Shown: positions 27,343-39,395, counted from the stretch's first letter. The stretch is 64,000 bases of DNA from Brucellaceae bacterium (GCA_020637775.1 JACKJV010000008.1:124001-188000), one strand, 5' to 3'. Made by a program: numbers and translations. Notes: generated from the sequence alone by a model not told the origin.

Positions 27343-27771
27343 ATGATGAAAGGAAAGACACTGAGAACAGCAACTGTAGTGAAGGCAGACGAATTGTCTT
27401 CCCGGGCTGAGGCCGGCCGGAGCTCCGGCGCCGAAGCAGCCCTTCAGACGGCCCTTGAATCGCTTGAGAATTCCAAGGCCGAAGATATTGTTTCCATTGA
27501 CATTCAGGGCAAGTCCAGTCTTGCGGACTACATGATCGTGGCCTCCGGGCGCTCGCATCGTCATGTTGCCGCCGTGGCGGATCACCTGATCCGGGCCCTC
27601 AAGGAGGCCGGCCATGGCAATGCCCGCGTCGAGGGTCTGGCCAGCGCCGACTGGGTGTTGATTGATTCGGGCGACGTTATCGTCCATGTCTTCCGGCCTG
27701 AAGTCCGCGAGTTCTACAACATCGAGAAGATGTGGCAGGCTCCGGACCTGGAGGACGGCACCCTGCACTGA
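27343..27771 (+). CDS. rsfS: Ribosome silencing factor RsfS
   Basis: RsfS binds L14 on the 50S subunit and prevents subunit joining in poor growth conditions. The core SLADYMIVASGRSHRHVAAV and the C-terminal VHVFRPEVREFYNIEKMW are diagnostic. The start is uncertain: ATGs at 27343/27346 lack a good ribosome-binding site, while a non-standard CTG at 27361 sits behind AAAGGAAAGAC. The conserved domain begins near 27440, so about 30 N-terminal residues are variable. Confidence 0.93.
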   Translation: MMKGKTLRTATVVKADELSSRAEAGRSSGAEAALQTALESLENSKAEDIVSIDIQGKSSLADYMIVASGRSHRHVAAVADHLIRALKEAGHGNARVEGLASADWVLIDSGDVIVHVFRPEVREFYNIEKMWQAPDLEDGTLH

Positions 27772-27801
27772 ACCCTGCGGGGTCATGGACAGGGAGCAAG
27801 C

Positions 27802-28284
27802 ATGCGGATCGTCGTTCATGCCGTGGGCCGGATGAAGGCCGGCCCCGAGCGGGATTTGTCGGCGCGCTATTTCGAGCGCTTCGCCAAGGCCGGATCTCCG
27901 CTCGGACTGGATTTTGCCGGTGTGAAGGAAATGGCCGAGAGCCGGGCGCCCGATGGGGCGCGGCGCAAGGCGGAAGAAGCCGAACCGCTCCTGCGAATGG
28001 CTGCCGATGGCGCTTTCCTTGTGTTGCTCGATGAAACCGGAAAGTCCGTCACGTCCGCCGATTTCGCTGAGCGGCTGGCAAGCCTGCGCGATGAGGGTCC
28101 GCGCGATCTCGTCCTGGCCATTGGCGGGCCTGACGGACACGACCCGGCCTTGCGCGGGAAAGCCGGCATGCTCCTGTCTTTCGGCCGGATGACATGGCCC
28201 CACCAGATCGCGCGCATCCTGCTGGCCGAACAGCTCTATCGCGCCTGCACGATCCTTTCCGGCCATCCCTATCACCGGGCCTGA
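27802..28284 (+). CDS. rlmH: 23S rRNA (pseudouridine1915-N3)-methyltransferase RlmH
   Basis: This 160-residue SPOUT methyltransferase modifies helix 69 of 23S rRNA. The knotted C-terminus shows LVLAIGGPDGHD, LLSFGRMTWPHQIARILLAE and ILSGHPYH, all typical. The ATG follows CAGGGAGCAAGC. It lies 30 bp after rsfS in the conserved ribosome-maturation pair. Confidence 0.96.
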   Translation: MRIVVHAVGRMKAGPERDLSARYFERFAKAGSPLGLDFAGVKEMAESRAPDGARRKAEEAEPLLRMAADGAFLVLLDETGKSVTSADFAERLASLRDEGPRDLVLAIGGPDGHDPALRGKAGMLLSFGRMTWPHQIARILLAEQLYRACTILSGHPYHRA

Positions 28285-28347
28285 TGCACAGGCCGTCGCG
28301 TGTCTTTGGTTAATGATTCCTTTGCCGTGCTCCGTTAGGCTGGTGCC

Positions 28348-29715
28348 ATGAAACCGCGATGGAAGCTTGCCACCTGCGCCCGCTGCCCGGCCCTGCTTGC
28401 CGGCGCATTGGCGCTTGGCCTTCTGGCGTCCTGTCCCGCCAGCGCCCAGGATGCGGCCGCCCCCGATCCGGCAGCGCTGGAATCGCGACAGGGCGAAACC
28501 CGGGCGGCCTATGAACGGATCGCCGCCGAGATGGCGGCCGCGCAGGATCGCAAGGCGGCGCTGGTCGCGGAAATCGAATCACTGGAAAAGGACGCCACCG
28601 CGATCACCGCCGCGCTGATCCGTTCGGCAGGGGAGGAACGCAAGCTCGCCGAGGACATCGACGCCATCGCCGGCCGCATCACCGATCTGCATGCCCGGCA
28701 GGAGGCGGTTCGCCGGTCACTGGCCAGCCGGCGCGGCATCCTGGCGGAAGTACTCGCCGCCTTGCAGCGCATGGGGCTCAATCCCCCGCCGGCCATTCTG
28801 GTCAGGCCGGAGGATGCCCTTGGCTCGGTCCGCAGCGCCATTCTGCTTGGAGCCGTCGTGCCGGAACTGCGCAGCCAGACGGCGATCCTCGTTGCAGATC
28901 TCGAGGAGCTGCAACGCGTCACGGCGGCCATCATGCGTGAACGCCAACAGCTTGAAGGCGCCGTTCGCCGCCAGGTGGCCGAGCGCGAGCGCCTGGACGC
29001 CCTGCTTGCGGAAAAGAAGCGGTTGCGTGAGGAGACCGAGGCGCGCATTGCCGCCGAGACGGCCCGCGCCGAGGAACTGGCCGCACGCGCCACCTCCTTG
29101 CAGGAACTCATCGCCTCGCTCGACGCCGAGATCGCCACGGCCCGCGAGGCAAGCGAGGCGGCACACAAGGCCGAGCAGGAAGCCCTGGCCCGCAGCGAGG
29201 AACTGGAGCGTCTGCGCCGGCAGGAAAGCCCGGTGCCGGAAGAAAACAGGCTGGTGACCGGCCTGCCCTTCGATGCCATGAAGAAGCGCCTTCTCCTGCC
29301 CGTCTCCGGGCAGCTACGGGACCATTTCGGCGAGGTCTCGCCGGATGGCCTCCACCGGACCGGCGACACCATTCAAACACAATCGGGCGCTATCGTCACA
29401 TCGCTGGCGGATGGTACGGTTCTCTTTGCCGGTGCCTTTCGTTCTTATGGCCAACTCTTGATCCTGGATGCCGGCGCCGGATATCATGTCGTAATGGCAG
29501 GCATGGGCAGGCTCAATGTGGTCCAGGGCCAGAAAGTGGCGGCAGGCGAGCCGGTTGGCGCCATGGGGGAAAGACGGGTGGCGGCTGTTGTCGCTACGGG
29601 TGATGAAAACGGACAGCCGGAGCTCTATGTTGAGATTCGGAAGGACAGGAAACCCGTTGATCCGGCACAATGGTGGTCGGACAAGGTAGCCGGAAGGACG
29701 AGGAATGATTCGTAA
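28348..29715 (+). CDS. EnvC-type murein hydrolase activator (coiled coil plus degenerate LytM domain)
   Basis: This 455-residue exported protein has a signal sequence, a long coiled coil (about residues 40-295) and a C-terminal LytM/M23-like domain. The zinc-binding motifs of active M23 peptidases are not conserved: the HxH region reads YHVVMAGMG. It is therefore probably an EnvC-like activator of amidases in septal peptidoglycan splitting, not a peptidase. The signal peptide allows two readings: a lipobox LASC at about residue 28, or signal peptidase I cleavage after ASA a few residues later. Its last 11 bp overlap ctpA. Confidence 0.9.
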   Translation: MKPRWKLATCARCPALLAGALALGLLASCPASAQDAAAPDPAALESRQGETRAAYERIAAEMAAAQDRKAALVAEIESLEKDATAITAALIRSAGEERKLAEDIDAIAGRITDLHARQEAVRRSLASRRGILAEVLAALQRMGLNPPPAILVRPEDALGSVRSAILLGAVVPELRSQTAILVADLEELQRVTAAIMRERQQLEGAVRRQVAERERLDALLAEKKRLREETEARIAAETARAEELAARATSLQELIASLDAEIATAREASEAAHKAEQEALARSEELERLRRQESPVPEENRLVTGLPFDAMKKRLLLPVSGQLRDHFGEVSPDGLHRTGDTIQTQSGAIVTSLADGTVLFAGAFRSYGQLLILDAGAGYHVVMAGMGRLNVVQGQKVAAGEPVGAMGERRVAAVVATGDENGQPELYVEIRKDRKPVDPAQWWSDKVAGRTRNDS

Positions 29716-31039
29716 GTTTGCACTGCTTGGTACGGGCGCGCTCGTGGGCGCGGCGGCCATGGTGTCGATTCAGGGCGGGCCCTGGGCGCCGGCCAATGCC
29801 GCCGGGTCCGAGACCTATCGCCAACTGGCCATTTTCGGAGACATCTTCGAGCGCGTACGCGGCCAGTATGTCACGCCGCCCGATGAGAAGAAGCTCGTCG
29901 AATCCGCGATCAACGGCATGCTCACCTCGCTCGACCCGCATTCCTCCTACCTGAATGCGGATGACGCCAAGGACATGCGCGTCCAGACCAAGGGCGAATT
30001 CGGCGGTCTCGGTATCGAGGTCACGATGGAGAATGAACTGGTCAAGGTCATCACGCCCATCGACGACACCCCGGCCATGCGCGCGGGCGTCCTGGCGGGC
30101 GATCTGATCGCCGAGATCGATGGTGAGGAAGTGCGTGGCCTGTCGCTGGCCGATGCGGTCGACCGGATGCGCGGCGAAGTCAACACGCCCATCGAGTTGA
30201 CCATCCTGCGCGAGGGCGCCGACAAGCCGCTCAAGATCAAGATCGTTCGTGACGTCATCAAGGTGAAGGCCGTCAAGGATCGCATCGAGGAGGATGTCGG
30301 CTATCTCAAGATCACGTCCTTCACCGAGAAGACGTTCGGCGATCTTCAGGACGCGATCACGCGGATCAAGAAGGAATTGCCGGACGACAAGCTGAAGGGC
30401 TATGTGCTGGACCTGCGCCTCAATCCGGGCGGGCTGCTGGATCAGGCCGTGGCCGTCTCCGATGCCTTCCTTGACAAGGGCGAGATCGTCCGCACCAAGG
30501 GCCGCGAGGAGCGCAACATCGATCTCTACACCGCACGCGCCGGCGATCTGACCAATGGAAAGCCGGTGATCGTCCTGATCAATGGCGGATCGGCCAGTGC
30601 CTCGGAAATCGTCGCAGGCGCGCTTCAGGATCACCGCCGCGCCACGGTGCTCGGCACGCGTTCCTTCGGCAAGGGTTCGGTGCAGACCATCATTCCGCTG
30701 CAGGAGAACGGTGCCCTGCGCCTGACCACGGCGCTCTATTACACGCCCTCCGGCAAGTCCATCCAGGGGGCCGGCATCAACCCGGATATCGAGGTTGCCC
30801 AGCCCCTGCCCGACGAACTGAAGGGCCGCGACCTGACGCGCGGTGAATCGGAACTTCGCGGGCACATCAAGGGTGATGAGGAAAACGAGGAAGGTTCAGG
30901 CTCCATCGCCTATGTTCCGCCGGAAGCCAAGGACGACCTGCAGCTTCAGGCGGCCTTGAAGCTGCTGCGGGGCGAGACGACAAATCCCGCCTTCCCGCCG
31001 AGCCCGGACAAGGCCGTCGTGCTTCAGCAGGCCGATTAA
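29705..31039 (+). CDS. ctpA: Carboxy-terminal processing protease CtpA (S41)
   Basis: This 444-residue periplasmic serine protease has an N-terminal signal/anchor, a PDZ domain (GGLGIEVTMENELVKV) and an S41 catalytic core with the nucleophile in GGSASASEIVAGAL and the lysine in RSFGKGSVQT. Such proteases trim or degrade exported proteins, often cell-wall hydrolases. It overlaps the envC-like gene, a pairing conserved in Alphaproteobacteria and consistent with control of peptidoglycan hydrolysis. Confidence 0.96.
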   Translation: MIRKFALLGTGALVGAAAMVSIQGGPWAPANAAGSETYRQLAIFGDIFERVRGQYVTPPDEKKLVESAINGMLTSLDPHSSYLNADDAKDMRVQTKGEFGGLGIEVTMENELVKVITPIDDTPAMRAGVLAGDLIAEIDGEEVRGLSLADAVDRMRGEVNTPIELTILREGADKPLKIKIVRDVIKVKAVKDRIEEDVGYLKITSFTEKTFGDLQDAITRIKKELPDDKLKGYVLDLRLNPGGLLDQAVAVSDAFLDKGEIVRTKGREERNIDLYTARAGDLTNGKPVIVLINGGSASASEIVAGALQDHRRATVLGTRSFGKGSVQTIIPLQENGALRLTTALYYTPSGKSIQGAGINPDIEVAQPLPDELKGRDLTRGESELRGHIKGDEENEEGSGSIAYVPPEAKDDLQLQAALKLLRGETTNPAFPPSPDKAVVLQQAD

Positions 31040-31114
31040 GACATCAGGAGTGCCGCCGCACGCGGCGGCGCTTCGCTTTCTACAGGGTGACACGGCCGGT
31101 CTTCCCGGCGGGCA

Positions 31115-32332
31115 ATGCGAGCCGGACGAGACATGACCGATAGCGGGCACGACAGGCGCCAGCGGGAAATCGACCGGCCTCTCGGGCTGGAAGGGCGCCC
31201 CCGCAAGTCTGGCCTGGGGCTTCCAAGGGGCGTCCTCGGCGCTGCGGCCGCTCTCATCCTGGTGGGCTTGCCGGCAGGCTGGATTGCCTTGTCCAGCGAT
31301 CCGTTCCGCGAGGTCCAGCCGGAGATCTCGGCCATTCCCGAACCGGCCACGAACCAGCCGACAACGGCCCGCGAGCCTGAGACCATGCCGGTGGCGGCAG
31401 CGAAAGGTGAGGGGCCCGCCGTCATCAAGGTCCCGCCCGATGACGCGGGCAAGGCGGCATCCGGCACCAAAGCGAGCGAATCCGGCAGCGTCATCATCAT
31501 CCGCGATCCGTCGGAACTGAAACAGGACGGCCGGACCGCCCACCTGCCGGACAGGGCGCTGATCGAGCAGTCCGAACACGGCCCGTTGCCGGTCACCGGG
31601 CCGGATGGCCGCCGACCCTTCGATGTCTATGCGGGATCCTGGTCGGGAACCCGCGGCGCCAGGGTTGCGATCGTCATTGGTGGGCTGGGGCTTTCGCAAA
31701 CCGGGACACAGGAGGCCATCCAGAAACTTCCCGGAGGCGTGACACTTGCCTTTTCCCCCCAGGGCAACAGCCTGAACCGATGGATGCAGGAAGGCCGGCG
31801 CAAGGCCCATGAAGTCCTGCTCCAGCTTCCTTTGGAACCTTTCGATTATCCCCGGGTCAATCCCGGTCGCAACACCCTGACGGTGGATGCGCAGCCGGAG
31901 CAGAACCTGTCCAAACTGTACTGGACGCTCGGCCGAACGACGAATTATGTCGGCGTCATGAACTATATGGGCGCGCGGTTCATGTCCGATGCCAACGCCA
32001 TGCAGCCGGTCATGGCGGATTTGGCCGCGCGCGGCCTGATGTTTCTCGATGACGGCACCTATGCCCGTTCGTTGGCACCCTCGATGGCCAGGGGCGGCAA
32101 GATGCCCTTCGCCACCGCCGACACGATCATCGATCAGGTTCAGGACCGGGCAGCCATAGTGAAGAAGCTGGATGAACTGGAAGCGACCGCTCGCGCCAGC
32201 GGGTCGGCGATCGGCATCGGATCGGCTTTCGACGTCACGGTCGCAGCCGTGGCGGCATGGGTCGCGGAAGCCAGGAAAAGAGGCGTGGAAATCGTGCCGG
32301 TATCCGCACTCGCAACAGATCCGCGCATGTAG
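31115..32332 (+). CDS. Divergent polysaccharide deacetylase family protein (YibQ-like)
   Basis: This protein of about 405 residues has one N-terminal membrane helix ([19 protein letters not shown]), a Pro/Ala/Lys-rich linker and a C-terminal divergent NodB-like fold ([26 protein letters not shown] and [10 protein letters not shown]). The usual metal ligands of polysaccharide deacetylases are not all present, so catalysis is unproven. The start may be ATG 31115 or ATG 31133. It belongs to the envC-ctpA-yibQ envelope cluster. Confidence 0.88.
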   Translation: MRAGRDMTDSGHDRRQREIDRPLGLEGRPRKSGLGLPRGVLGAAAALILVGLPAGWIALSSDPFREVQPEISAIPEPATNQPTTAREPETMPVAAAKGEGPAVIKVPPDDAGKAASGTKASESGSVIIIRDPSELKQDGRTAHLPDRALIEQSEHGPLPVTGPDGRRPFDVYAGSWSGTRGARVAIVIGGLGLSQTGTQEAIQKLPGGVTLAFSPQGNSLNRWMQEGRRKAHEVLLQLPLEPFDYPRVNPGRNTLTVDAQPEQNLSKLYWTLGRTTNYVGVMNYMGARFMSDANAMQPVMADLAARGLMFLDDGTYARSLAPSMARGGKMPFATADTIIDQVQDRAAIVKKLDELEATARASGSAIGIGSAFDVTVAAVAAWVAEARKRGVEIVPVSALATDPRM

Positions 32333-32358
32333 AGACAGGAGACGGAGGGGCGGGACGC

Positions 32359-32886
32359 ATGGGAAAGAAAAAGATCAGGTCTGACGACCTGCCGTACAGG
32401 CCATGCGTCGGCGTCATGGTGCTGAACGGCGACGGGCTGGTCTGGGCCGGACGCCGCATCGCGGCCGATGACGGCGAAATGGCCGGCGCAACGCACCTCT
32501 GGCAAATGCCACAGGGCGGTATCGACAAGGGTGAAACGCCCCTGGAGGCGGCCTGGCGGGAACTCTATGAGGAAACCGGCATCCGCACCGCCTCGCTGGT
32601 CATGGAGGCTCCGGACTGGATCCATTATGACCTGCCTCCAGAACTCGTCGGCATCGCGCTCAAGGGCAAGTATCGCGGCCAGAAACAGCGCTGGTTCGCG
32701 TTCCGTTTCGAAGGCGATGAAAGCGAAATCCGGATCAATCCGCCACCGGGCGGCCATCAGGCGGAATTCGACGCCTGGTCATGGAAGCCCATGGCCGAAT
32801 TGCCGGACCTGATCGTTCCCTTCAAGCGCAAGGTCTATGACGAGGTTGTGGCCGTCTTTTCGCACCTGGCGGCAACGCCGGCATGA
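32359..32886 (+). CDS. rppH: RNA pyrophosphohydrolase RppH (Nudix)
   Basis: This 175-residue Nudix hydrolase removes pyrophosphate from the 5' end of mRNAs and so triggers decay. The Nudix box [20 protein letters not shown] followed by TGI is intact, and [13 protein letters not shown] is the RppH-type start. The ATG at 32359 has GGAGGGG upstream; an earlier in-frame start overlaps the preceding gene. The stop overlaps the racemase gene start (ATGA). Confidence 0.95.
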   Translation: MGKKKIRSDDLPYRPCVGVMVLNGDGLVWAGRRIAADDGEMAGATHLWQMPQGGIDKGETPLEAAWRELYEETGIRTASLVMEAPDWIHYDLPPELVGIALKGKYRGQKQRWFAFRFEGDESEIRINPPPGGHQAEFDAWSWKPMAELPDLIVPFKRKVYDEVVAVFSHLAATPA

Positions 32887-33578
32887 AACTGATCGGTTTG
32901 CTTGGCGGCATGAGCTGGGAATCGACCGCCCTTTACTACCGCCTGATGAACGAGGAAGTCAGGCGATTGCGTGGCGGCCTTCATTCCGCGCGCCTTCTTC
33001 TTCATTCGGTCGATTTCCATGACATCGAGCAACGCCAGCACAAAGGTGACTGGGAGGGGACGGCCGACATCCTGGCCACCGCTGCGCGCGGCCTGAAGGC
33101 CGGCGGCGCAGATTTTGTCGTACTGGCAACCAACACGATGCACAAGGTCGCCGACAGGATCGGCGCCGCGTCCGGGCTCGATCTCCTGCATATCGCGGAT
33201 CCGACCGGAACCGCCCTGAAAACGGACGGCGTCCACCGCGTTGCCCTTCTCGGAACGCGCTTCACGATGGAACAGGATTTCTACCGCGCGCGGCTCGAAA
33301 ATGACTTCGGTTTGGACGTTCTGATTCCCGCGCCCGGCGACCGTGCCGACATCCATCGGATCATCTACGATGAGCTTTGCCGCGGCATCGTCGCCGACCG
33401 CTCGGCGGCCCGTTTCGGTGAAATCATCGAACGGTTGAAATCACGGGGCGCGGAGGCAGCGATCCTCGGCTGCACCGAAATCACCATGATCGTGAATGAC
33501 GGCAATTCGGCCTTGCCTGTCTATGACACGACCGCTCTCCATGCCCGCGCCGCCGTGATCCGCGCCTTGGCGGACTGA
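32883..33578 (+). CDS. Aspartate/glutamate racemase family protein (YgeA-like)
   Basis: This 231-residue PLP-independent racemase-family protein begins [14 protein letters not shown]. The first catalytic position is threonine (ATNTMHK), the second is cysteine (LGCTEI). Classical aspartate racemases have two cysteines; the Thr/Cys pair is that of E. coli YgeA, a broad amino-acid racemase. Activity on homoserine or other amino acids is possible but unproven. It is translationally coupled to rppH and is the last plus-strand gene before the convergent atp operon. Confidence 0.88.
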   Translation: MKLIGLLGGMSWESTALYYRLMNEEVRRLRGGLHSARLLLHSVDFHDIEQRQHKGDWEGTADILATAARGLKAGGADFVVLATNTMHKVADRIGAASGLDLLHIADPTGTALKTDGVHRVALLGTRFTMEQDFYRARLENDFGLDVLIPAPGDRADIHRIIYDELCRGIVADRSAARFGEIIERLKSRGAEAAILGCTEITMIVNDGNSALPVYDTTALHARAAVIRALAD

Positions 33579-33616
33579 AGAAGCCGCGCCACCAGGAGAC
33601 GCATGCCGCAAACAGA

Positions 33617-33640
33617 AAACGGGCCCCGCAGGGCCCGTTT
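33617..33640. terminator. Bidirectional terminator between the racemase gene and atpC
   Basis: AAACGGGCCC and GGGCCCGTTT form a perfect 10-bp stem with a 4-nt loop (CGCA), with A and T tails on the two sides. It can end transcription from both strands of these convergent operons. Confidence 0.85.
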
Positions 33641-33667
33641 GAAACTGCGCGACATTCCTGCCTGGCA

Positions 33668-34081
33668 TCAGGCCGGCAGAATGGCACCTTGAAGCGTCGT
33701 CAGCTGGTCCAGGAATTCCTGGGCGCGCTGACGGTTGTCGTCATCCTGCGCGTCGGCGAGGTCTTCACGCGCTTCCGCGATCCGGCGCTCGATATCCGCC
33801 TTGTCGATATTGTCGACATGCACCGACGCCTCGGCAAGCACTGTGCAGCTCTCCGGCATGACATCGGCGAACCCGCCGAAAATCACATACTGGTCTGCCT
33901 TGCCGCCTGCCGTATTCACCGTCACGACACCCGGCCGGATCGAGGTCATCAGCGGCGCGTGACTGGCCATGATGGTCATCTCGCCGTCAACGCCGGGGAT
34001 CACGACAGATGCGACGTCTTCCGAGACAAGCAGCTTTTCGGGCGACACCAGTTCGAACTTGAAGGATTGGGCCATGTTCAT
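33668..34081 (-). CDS. atpC: F1 ATP synthase epsilon subunit
   Basis: This 137-residue rotor-stalk subunit starts MAQSFKFELVSPEKLLVSED after an optional two-residue extension; ATG 34075 or 34081 may be used. The N-terminal beta-sandwich (VVIPGVDGEMTIMASHAPLM) and the C-terminal helical region are complete. It is the last gene of atpHAGDC. Confidence 0.96.
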   Translation of the reverse strand: MNMAQSFKFELVSPEKLLVSEDVASVVIPGVDGEMTIMASHAPLMTSIRPGVVTVNTAGGKADQYVIFGGFADVMPESCTVLAEASVHVDNIDKADIERRIAEAREDLADAQDDDNRQRAQEFLDQLTTLQGAILPA

Positions 34082-34160
34082 CCAGCGAACAGCGAATAGC
34101 GGACAGCGTGACTGCCTAGACTATCCCTGCTCGCTACTCCCTGTTCCCGATTCGCTTTGA

Positions 34161-35645
<1,485 letters not shown>

Positions 35646-35660
35646 TTACCTTTTCTAACC

Positions 35661-36542
35661 TCAGAGCGCTTCGGCGCCCGAAATGATTTCAATGAGTTCC
35701 TTGGTGATCTGCGCCTGGCGCTGACGGTTGTAGGAAAGCGTCAGCTTGTCGATCATCTCACCGGCATTTCGCGTCGCATTGTCCATGGCGGACATCTGCG
35801 CGCCGTAGAAGGAGGCCTGATTTTCCAGCAATGCGCGGAAGATCTGGACGGAGATGTTGCGCGGGATCAGCGTCTCCAGGATCGTTCCGGCATCCGGTTC
35901 GTATTCGTAGGTCGCCCCGGCCGTATCCGCGGCCGCCGTCTCCCCACCCGCCTGGGCCGGGATGATCTGCTGGGCGGTCGGCACCTGGCTGATCACCGAC
36001 TGGAATTCCGAATAGAACAGGGTGCAGACATCGAACTGGTTGTCGTCGAACAGCGCGATGATCTTCTTGCCGATGGCATCGGCATTGACGAAGCCGATAT
36101 TGCGCACTTCGCGCAGATCGACGCGGTCGATGATCAGGTTCGCATGATCGCGGCGAAGCTGATCATAGCCCTTCTTGCCAACGCACAGGATTTTCACCTG
36201 CTTGCCGTCCGCGAGAAGCTTGCGGATGCGTTCACGCGCAAGACGCACGATCTGCGTGTTGAAGCCGCCGCAAAGGCCGCGTTCGCCGGTGCAGACGACG
36301 AGCAGATGCGTCTCGTCCCTGCCCGTTCCCGTCATCAGGCGCGGCGCATCCGCCCCGTCGCCGACCACGGATGCGATATTGGCAAGCACTGCGCCCATCC
36401 GCTGCGAATAGGGACGGGCGGCCTCCGCCGATTCCTGCGCCCGGCGCAGTTTCGCGGCGGCGACCATCTGCATCGCCTTGGTGATCTTCTGCGTCGCCTT
36501 GACAGATGCAATGCGGACGCGGAGGTCTTTCAAAGAGGCCAT
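35661..36542 (-). CDS. atpG: F1 ATP synthase gamma subunit
   Basis: This 293-residue central stalk subunit starts [20 protein letters not shown] and ends with the conserved [24 protein letters not shown] helix. It couples proton flow in Fo to catalysis. Length and order are standard. Confidence 0.98.
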   Translation of the reverse strand: MASLKDLRVRIASVKATQKITKAMQMVAAAKLRRAQESAEAARPYSQRMGAVLANIASVVGDGADAPRLMTGTGRDETHLLVVCTGERGLCGGFNTQIVRLARERIRKLLADGKQVKILCVGKKGYDQLRRDHANLIIDRVDLREVRNIGFVNADAIGKKIIALFDDNQFDVCTLFYSEFQSVISQVPTAQQIIPAQAGGETAAADTAGATYEYEPDAGTILETLIPRNISVQIFRALLENQASFYGAQMSAMDNATRNAGEMIDKLTLSYNRQRQAQITKELIEIISGAEAL

Positions 36543-36561
36543 GTCGGTTCCCGTTCAGCTA

Positions 36562-38091
36562 TCAGGCAAAGCTCTTGGCGTAGGCGTCGAGCTGTGCCTT
36601 CAGCTTTTCCTCGATCTCGGGCGTCAGCGCCTTCTCGGTGCGGATGGCTTCCAGCACATCCTTGCCTTCGCCACGCATGTGGGCGAGCAGACCCTGTTCG
36701 AACTTGCCGACCTGGTTGACCGCCAGCTTATCGAGATAGCCCTTGACGCCCGCATAGATCACCGCGACCTGCTCTTCGGTCTTGAGCGGCGAGAACTGCG
36801 GCTGCTTGAGCAACTCGGTCAGACGGGCACCGCGGTTCAGCAGGCGCTGGGTAGCGGCGTCGAGGTCGGAGCCGAACTGGGCAAAGGCCGCCATCTCGCG
36901 ATACTGCGCCAGCTCGCCCTTGATCGACCCGGCCACCTGCTTCATCGCCTTGATCTGGGCAGAGGAGCCCACGCGCGACACCGACAGGCCGACGTTCACC
37001 GCCGGGCGGATACCCTGGAAGAAGAGATCCGTCTCAAGGAAGATCTGGCCGTCGGTGATCGAGATCACGTTGGTCGGAATGAAGGCCGAAACGTCGTTGC
37101 CCTGCGTCTCGATGACCGGCAGCGCGGTCAGGGAGCCAGCCCCGTTGTCCTCGTTCAGCTTGGCGGCGCGCTCCAGCAGGCGGGAGTGCAGGTAGAAAAC
37201 GTCACCCGGATAGGCTTCGCGGCCGGGCGGACGGCGCAGCAGCAGCGACATCTGGCGGTAGGCGACGGCCTGCTTGGAAAGGTCGTCGTAGCCGATCAGG
37301 GCGTGCATGCCGTTGTCGCGGAAATATTCGCCGATGGCGCAGCCGGCAAACGGGGCGAGGAACTGCATCGGCGCCGGATCGGAGGCAGTCGCAGCGATCA
37401 CGACGGAATATTCCAGCGCACCGCGGTCTTCCAGGACCTTCACGAACTGGGCGACGGTGGAGCGCTTCTGGCCGACCGCGACATAGACGCAGAACAGCTT
37501 GTCCTTCTCCGGACCGTTGTCGTGGATCGGCTTCTGGTTGAGGAACGTGTCCAGGATGATGGCGGTCTTGCCGGTCTGGCGGTCGCCGATGACCAGCTCG
37601 CGCTGGCCGCGGCCGACCGGGATCAGCGCGTCGATGGCCTTCAGGCCGGTCGACATCGGCTCATGCACCGACTTGCGCGGGATGATGCCCGGTGCCTTGA
37701 CGTCCACCTGGCGGCGCTCCTTGGCCTTGATCGGGCCCTTGCCGTCGATCGGGTTGCCCAGCGCGTCAACGACGCGGCCGAGAAGCTCCGGACCGACCGG
37801 AACGTCCACGATGGCGCCCGTGCGCTTGACCGTGTCGCCTTCCTTGATGTCGCGGTCGGAGCCGAAGATGACGACGCCGACATTGTCGCTTTCGAGGTTC
37901 AGGGCCATGCCCTGGATGCCGCCGGGAAACTCGACCATTTCGCCCGCCTGGACGTTGTCGAGACCGTAGACACGGGCGATGCCGTCACCGACGGACAGAA
38001 CCTGGCCGACTTCGGAGACCTCAGCCTCCTTGCCGAAATTCTTGATCTGATCTTTCAGGATTGCGGAAATTTCCGCGGCGCGGATATCCAT
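36562..38091 (-). CDS. atpA: F1 ATP synthase alpha subunit
   Basis: This 509-residue non-catalytic nucleotide-binding subunit contains the P-loop GDRQTGKT and ends DAYAKSFA. The start [19 protein letters not shown] is typical. Its ATG shares one base with the atpH stop. Confidence 0.98.
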   Translation of the reverse strand: MDIRAAEISAILKDQIKNFGKEAEVSEVGQVLSVGDGIARVYGLDNVQAGEMVEFPGGIQGMALNLESDNVGVVIFGSDRDIKEGDTVKRTGAIVDVPVGPELLGRVVDALGNPIDGKGPIKAKERRQVDVKAPGIIPRKSVHEPMSTGLKAIDALIPVGRGQRELVIGDRQTGKTAIILDTFLNQKPIHDNGPEKDKLFCVYVAVGQKRSTVAQFVKVLEDRGALEYSVVIAATASDPAPMQFLAPFAGCAIGEYFRDNGMHALIGYDDLSKQAVAYRQMSLLLRRPPGREAYPGDVFYLHSRLLERAAKLNEDNGAGSLTALPVIETQGNDVSAFIPTNVISITDGQIFLETDLFFQGIRPAVNVGLSVSRVGSSAQIKAMKQVAGSIKGELAQYREMAAFAQFGSDLDAATQRLLNRGARLTELLKQPQFSPLKTEEQVAVIYAGVKGYLDKLAVNQVGKFEQGLLAHMRGEGKDVLEAIRTEKALTPEIEEKLKAQLDAYAKSFA

Positions 38092-38651
38092 CAGCCGACC
38101 TCTTTCAGTGCAAGCTTCATCGAAGTGAGTTTCGTTTTGAGCGACGTATCGATCTGCCTGGAGCCGATCTTCACGATCAGGCCGCCAAGAATGGAGGGAT
38201 CAACCGTCAGATTGATGGCAACGTCCTTGCCGGCCACATCCTTGAGGGTGGCGGCAAGTTCCTTCTGCTGCGTCGCGTTCAGCTCATGCGCGCTGACGAC
38301 ATCGGCAGCGATCTCGCCGCGCGCTTCCGCCGCGATGGCGCGAAACGCCGTGATGATGCCGGGCAGCGCAAACAGGCGGCGGTTGCGCGCCACCACCTTC
38401 AGGAAATTGGCCAGCAGGCCGTCGATGCCGGTCTTTTCCGCGATCGCGGAAATTGCCTTGAACTGGTCGTCCGCGGAGAAGACCGGGCTTTCGATCAGTC
38501 GCTTGAAGTCGGCCGATTCGCCGATCAGGGCTTCAACCTGGCCGAGGCCGGTTTCCACCGCTTCGACGGAACCGGATTCCGCTGCCAGCTCGTACAACGA
38601 GCCCGCATAGCGCCTGGCGACACCGGAAATGAGAGAGGAAGACTGTGTCAC
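38091..38651 (-). CDS. atpH: F1 ATP synthase delta subunit
   Basis: This 186-residue peripheral-stalk subunit joins F1 to Fo. [15 protein letters not shown] near the N-terminus and the C-terminal [19 protein letters not shown] are family hallmarks. It is the first gene of the F1 operon, with the candidate promoter about 75 bp upstream. The Fo genes are not in this window, as is normal in Alphaproteobacteria. Confidence 0.97.
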   Translation of the reverse strand: MTQSSSLISGVARRYAGSLYELAAESGSVEAVETGLGQVEALIGESADFKRLIESPVFSADDQFKAISAIAEKTGIDGLLANFLKVVARNRRLFALPGIITAFRAIAAEARGEIAADVVSAHELNATQQKELAATLKDVAGKDVAINLTVDPSILGGLIVKIGSRQIDTSLKTKLTSMKLALKEVG

Positions 38652-38724
38652 GGGTGACCGTTTCTCTTTCTGGCGGGATCAAGACCTGGCTTCGAGCCAG
38701 CCGAATGGCTTGCCCAAGCCCTTG

Positions 38725-38754
38725 ATCATATTGACGTTTTCTGGCGTATCTCAA
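38725..38754 (-). promoter_or_regulatory. Candidate sigma-70 promoter of atpHAGDC
   Basis: On the minus strand TTGAGA (38754-38749) and TATGAT (38730-38725) are separated by 18 bp. Transcription would start near 38717, giving a leader of about 65 nt before atpH. The match is good and the position is right for the operon. The rest of the gap to 38890 shows no other feature. Confidence 0.6.
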
Positions 38755-38890
38755 GGCTTGGCCGCCTTGTTTCCGCCAAAATGCGCTTGCCGTCTAACAC
38801 AAGCTCAGGAGACTCGCAACATGGGCGCAGTCATGCTTTTGGATCAACTTGCCGCAGCGCGGCGGGGAAGCGGCCGCAATGCAGCAACCT

Positions 38891-39283
38891 TCAGGCGGCA
38901 TATCCGAGCGCATGGGCCCCGCTGAGTCCGGCAAGCACGGCGGCGAGCAGGAGCAGCAGAATGGCCGGCAGCCGCGTTGCACCCGGCAGGAAGAAGGCCA
39001 GAACGGCGCCGATGGCCGCCGCGCCCCAGGCCATTGCCAGCGACAGGTAGAGCATTTGCTGGGCCAGCAGGATGCATGCCAGCCCCTGCCCCAGCATGAA
39101 ACCGCCGGGCAGGGCCCGGACCATCGCCGCCGCATCGCCGTTCCGCCGCGCGCCCGGCGCAAGCAGCGCCAGAGCCAGGCGCGGAAGCAGCAGAAGCACC
39201 AGCCCGGCCAGGCAGGTCGCCGCCGCCGCCCAGAATGCCATCCATTCGCCCTGGCTGTAGGGCCACGGAAAAGCCAGTTCCAT
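38891..39283 (-). CDS. Small integral membrane protein, function unknown
   Basis: This 130-residue protein has four likely membrane helices and a conserved-looking N-terminus (MELAFPWPYSQGEW). I chose ATG 39283 because GGGAG lies eight bases upstream; a GTG at 39292 is possible. The FPWP start recalls a rhizobial membrane family annotated in connection with phage infection, but that is from memory and is weak. Two other frames over the same DNA are longer but lack membrane periodicity and a ribosome-binding site. Confidence 0.65.
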   Translation of the reverse strand: MELAFPWPYSQGEWMAFWAAAATCLAGLVLLLLPRLALALLAPGARRNGDAAAMVRALPGGFMLGQGLACILLAQQMLYLSLAMAWGAAAIGAVLAFFLPGATRLPAILLLLLAAVLAGLSGAHALGYAA

Positions 39284-39395
39284 GTCTTGCACTCCCTTGT
39301 CTGGTCATGCCTGCGCGAATCGTCCTGCTTCACACCGGAACCGACCTGAGGGGAAGTGAATCGGCGACCGCGCCCCTGTCAAGCGCCCGGCGCCG

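Noticed and set aside
31040..31114. GC hairpin after ctpA as a terminator
   Set aside because: The stem is short, no T-run follows, and the next gene is 75 bp away in a conserved operon.
38794..39333. A 179-codon minus-strand frame overlapping the small membrane protein gene
   Set aside because: It is Arg/Trp/Cys-rich with no ribosome-binding site, while the 130-residue frame has clear membrane helices and a good start.
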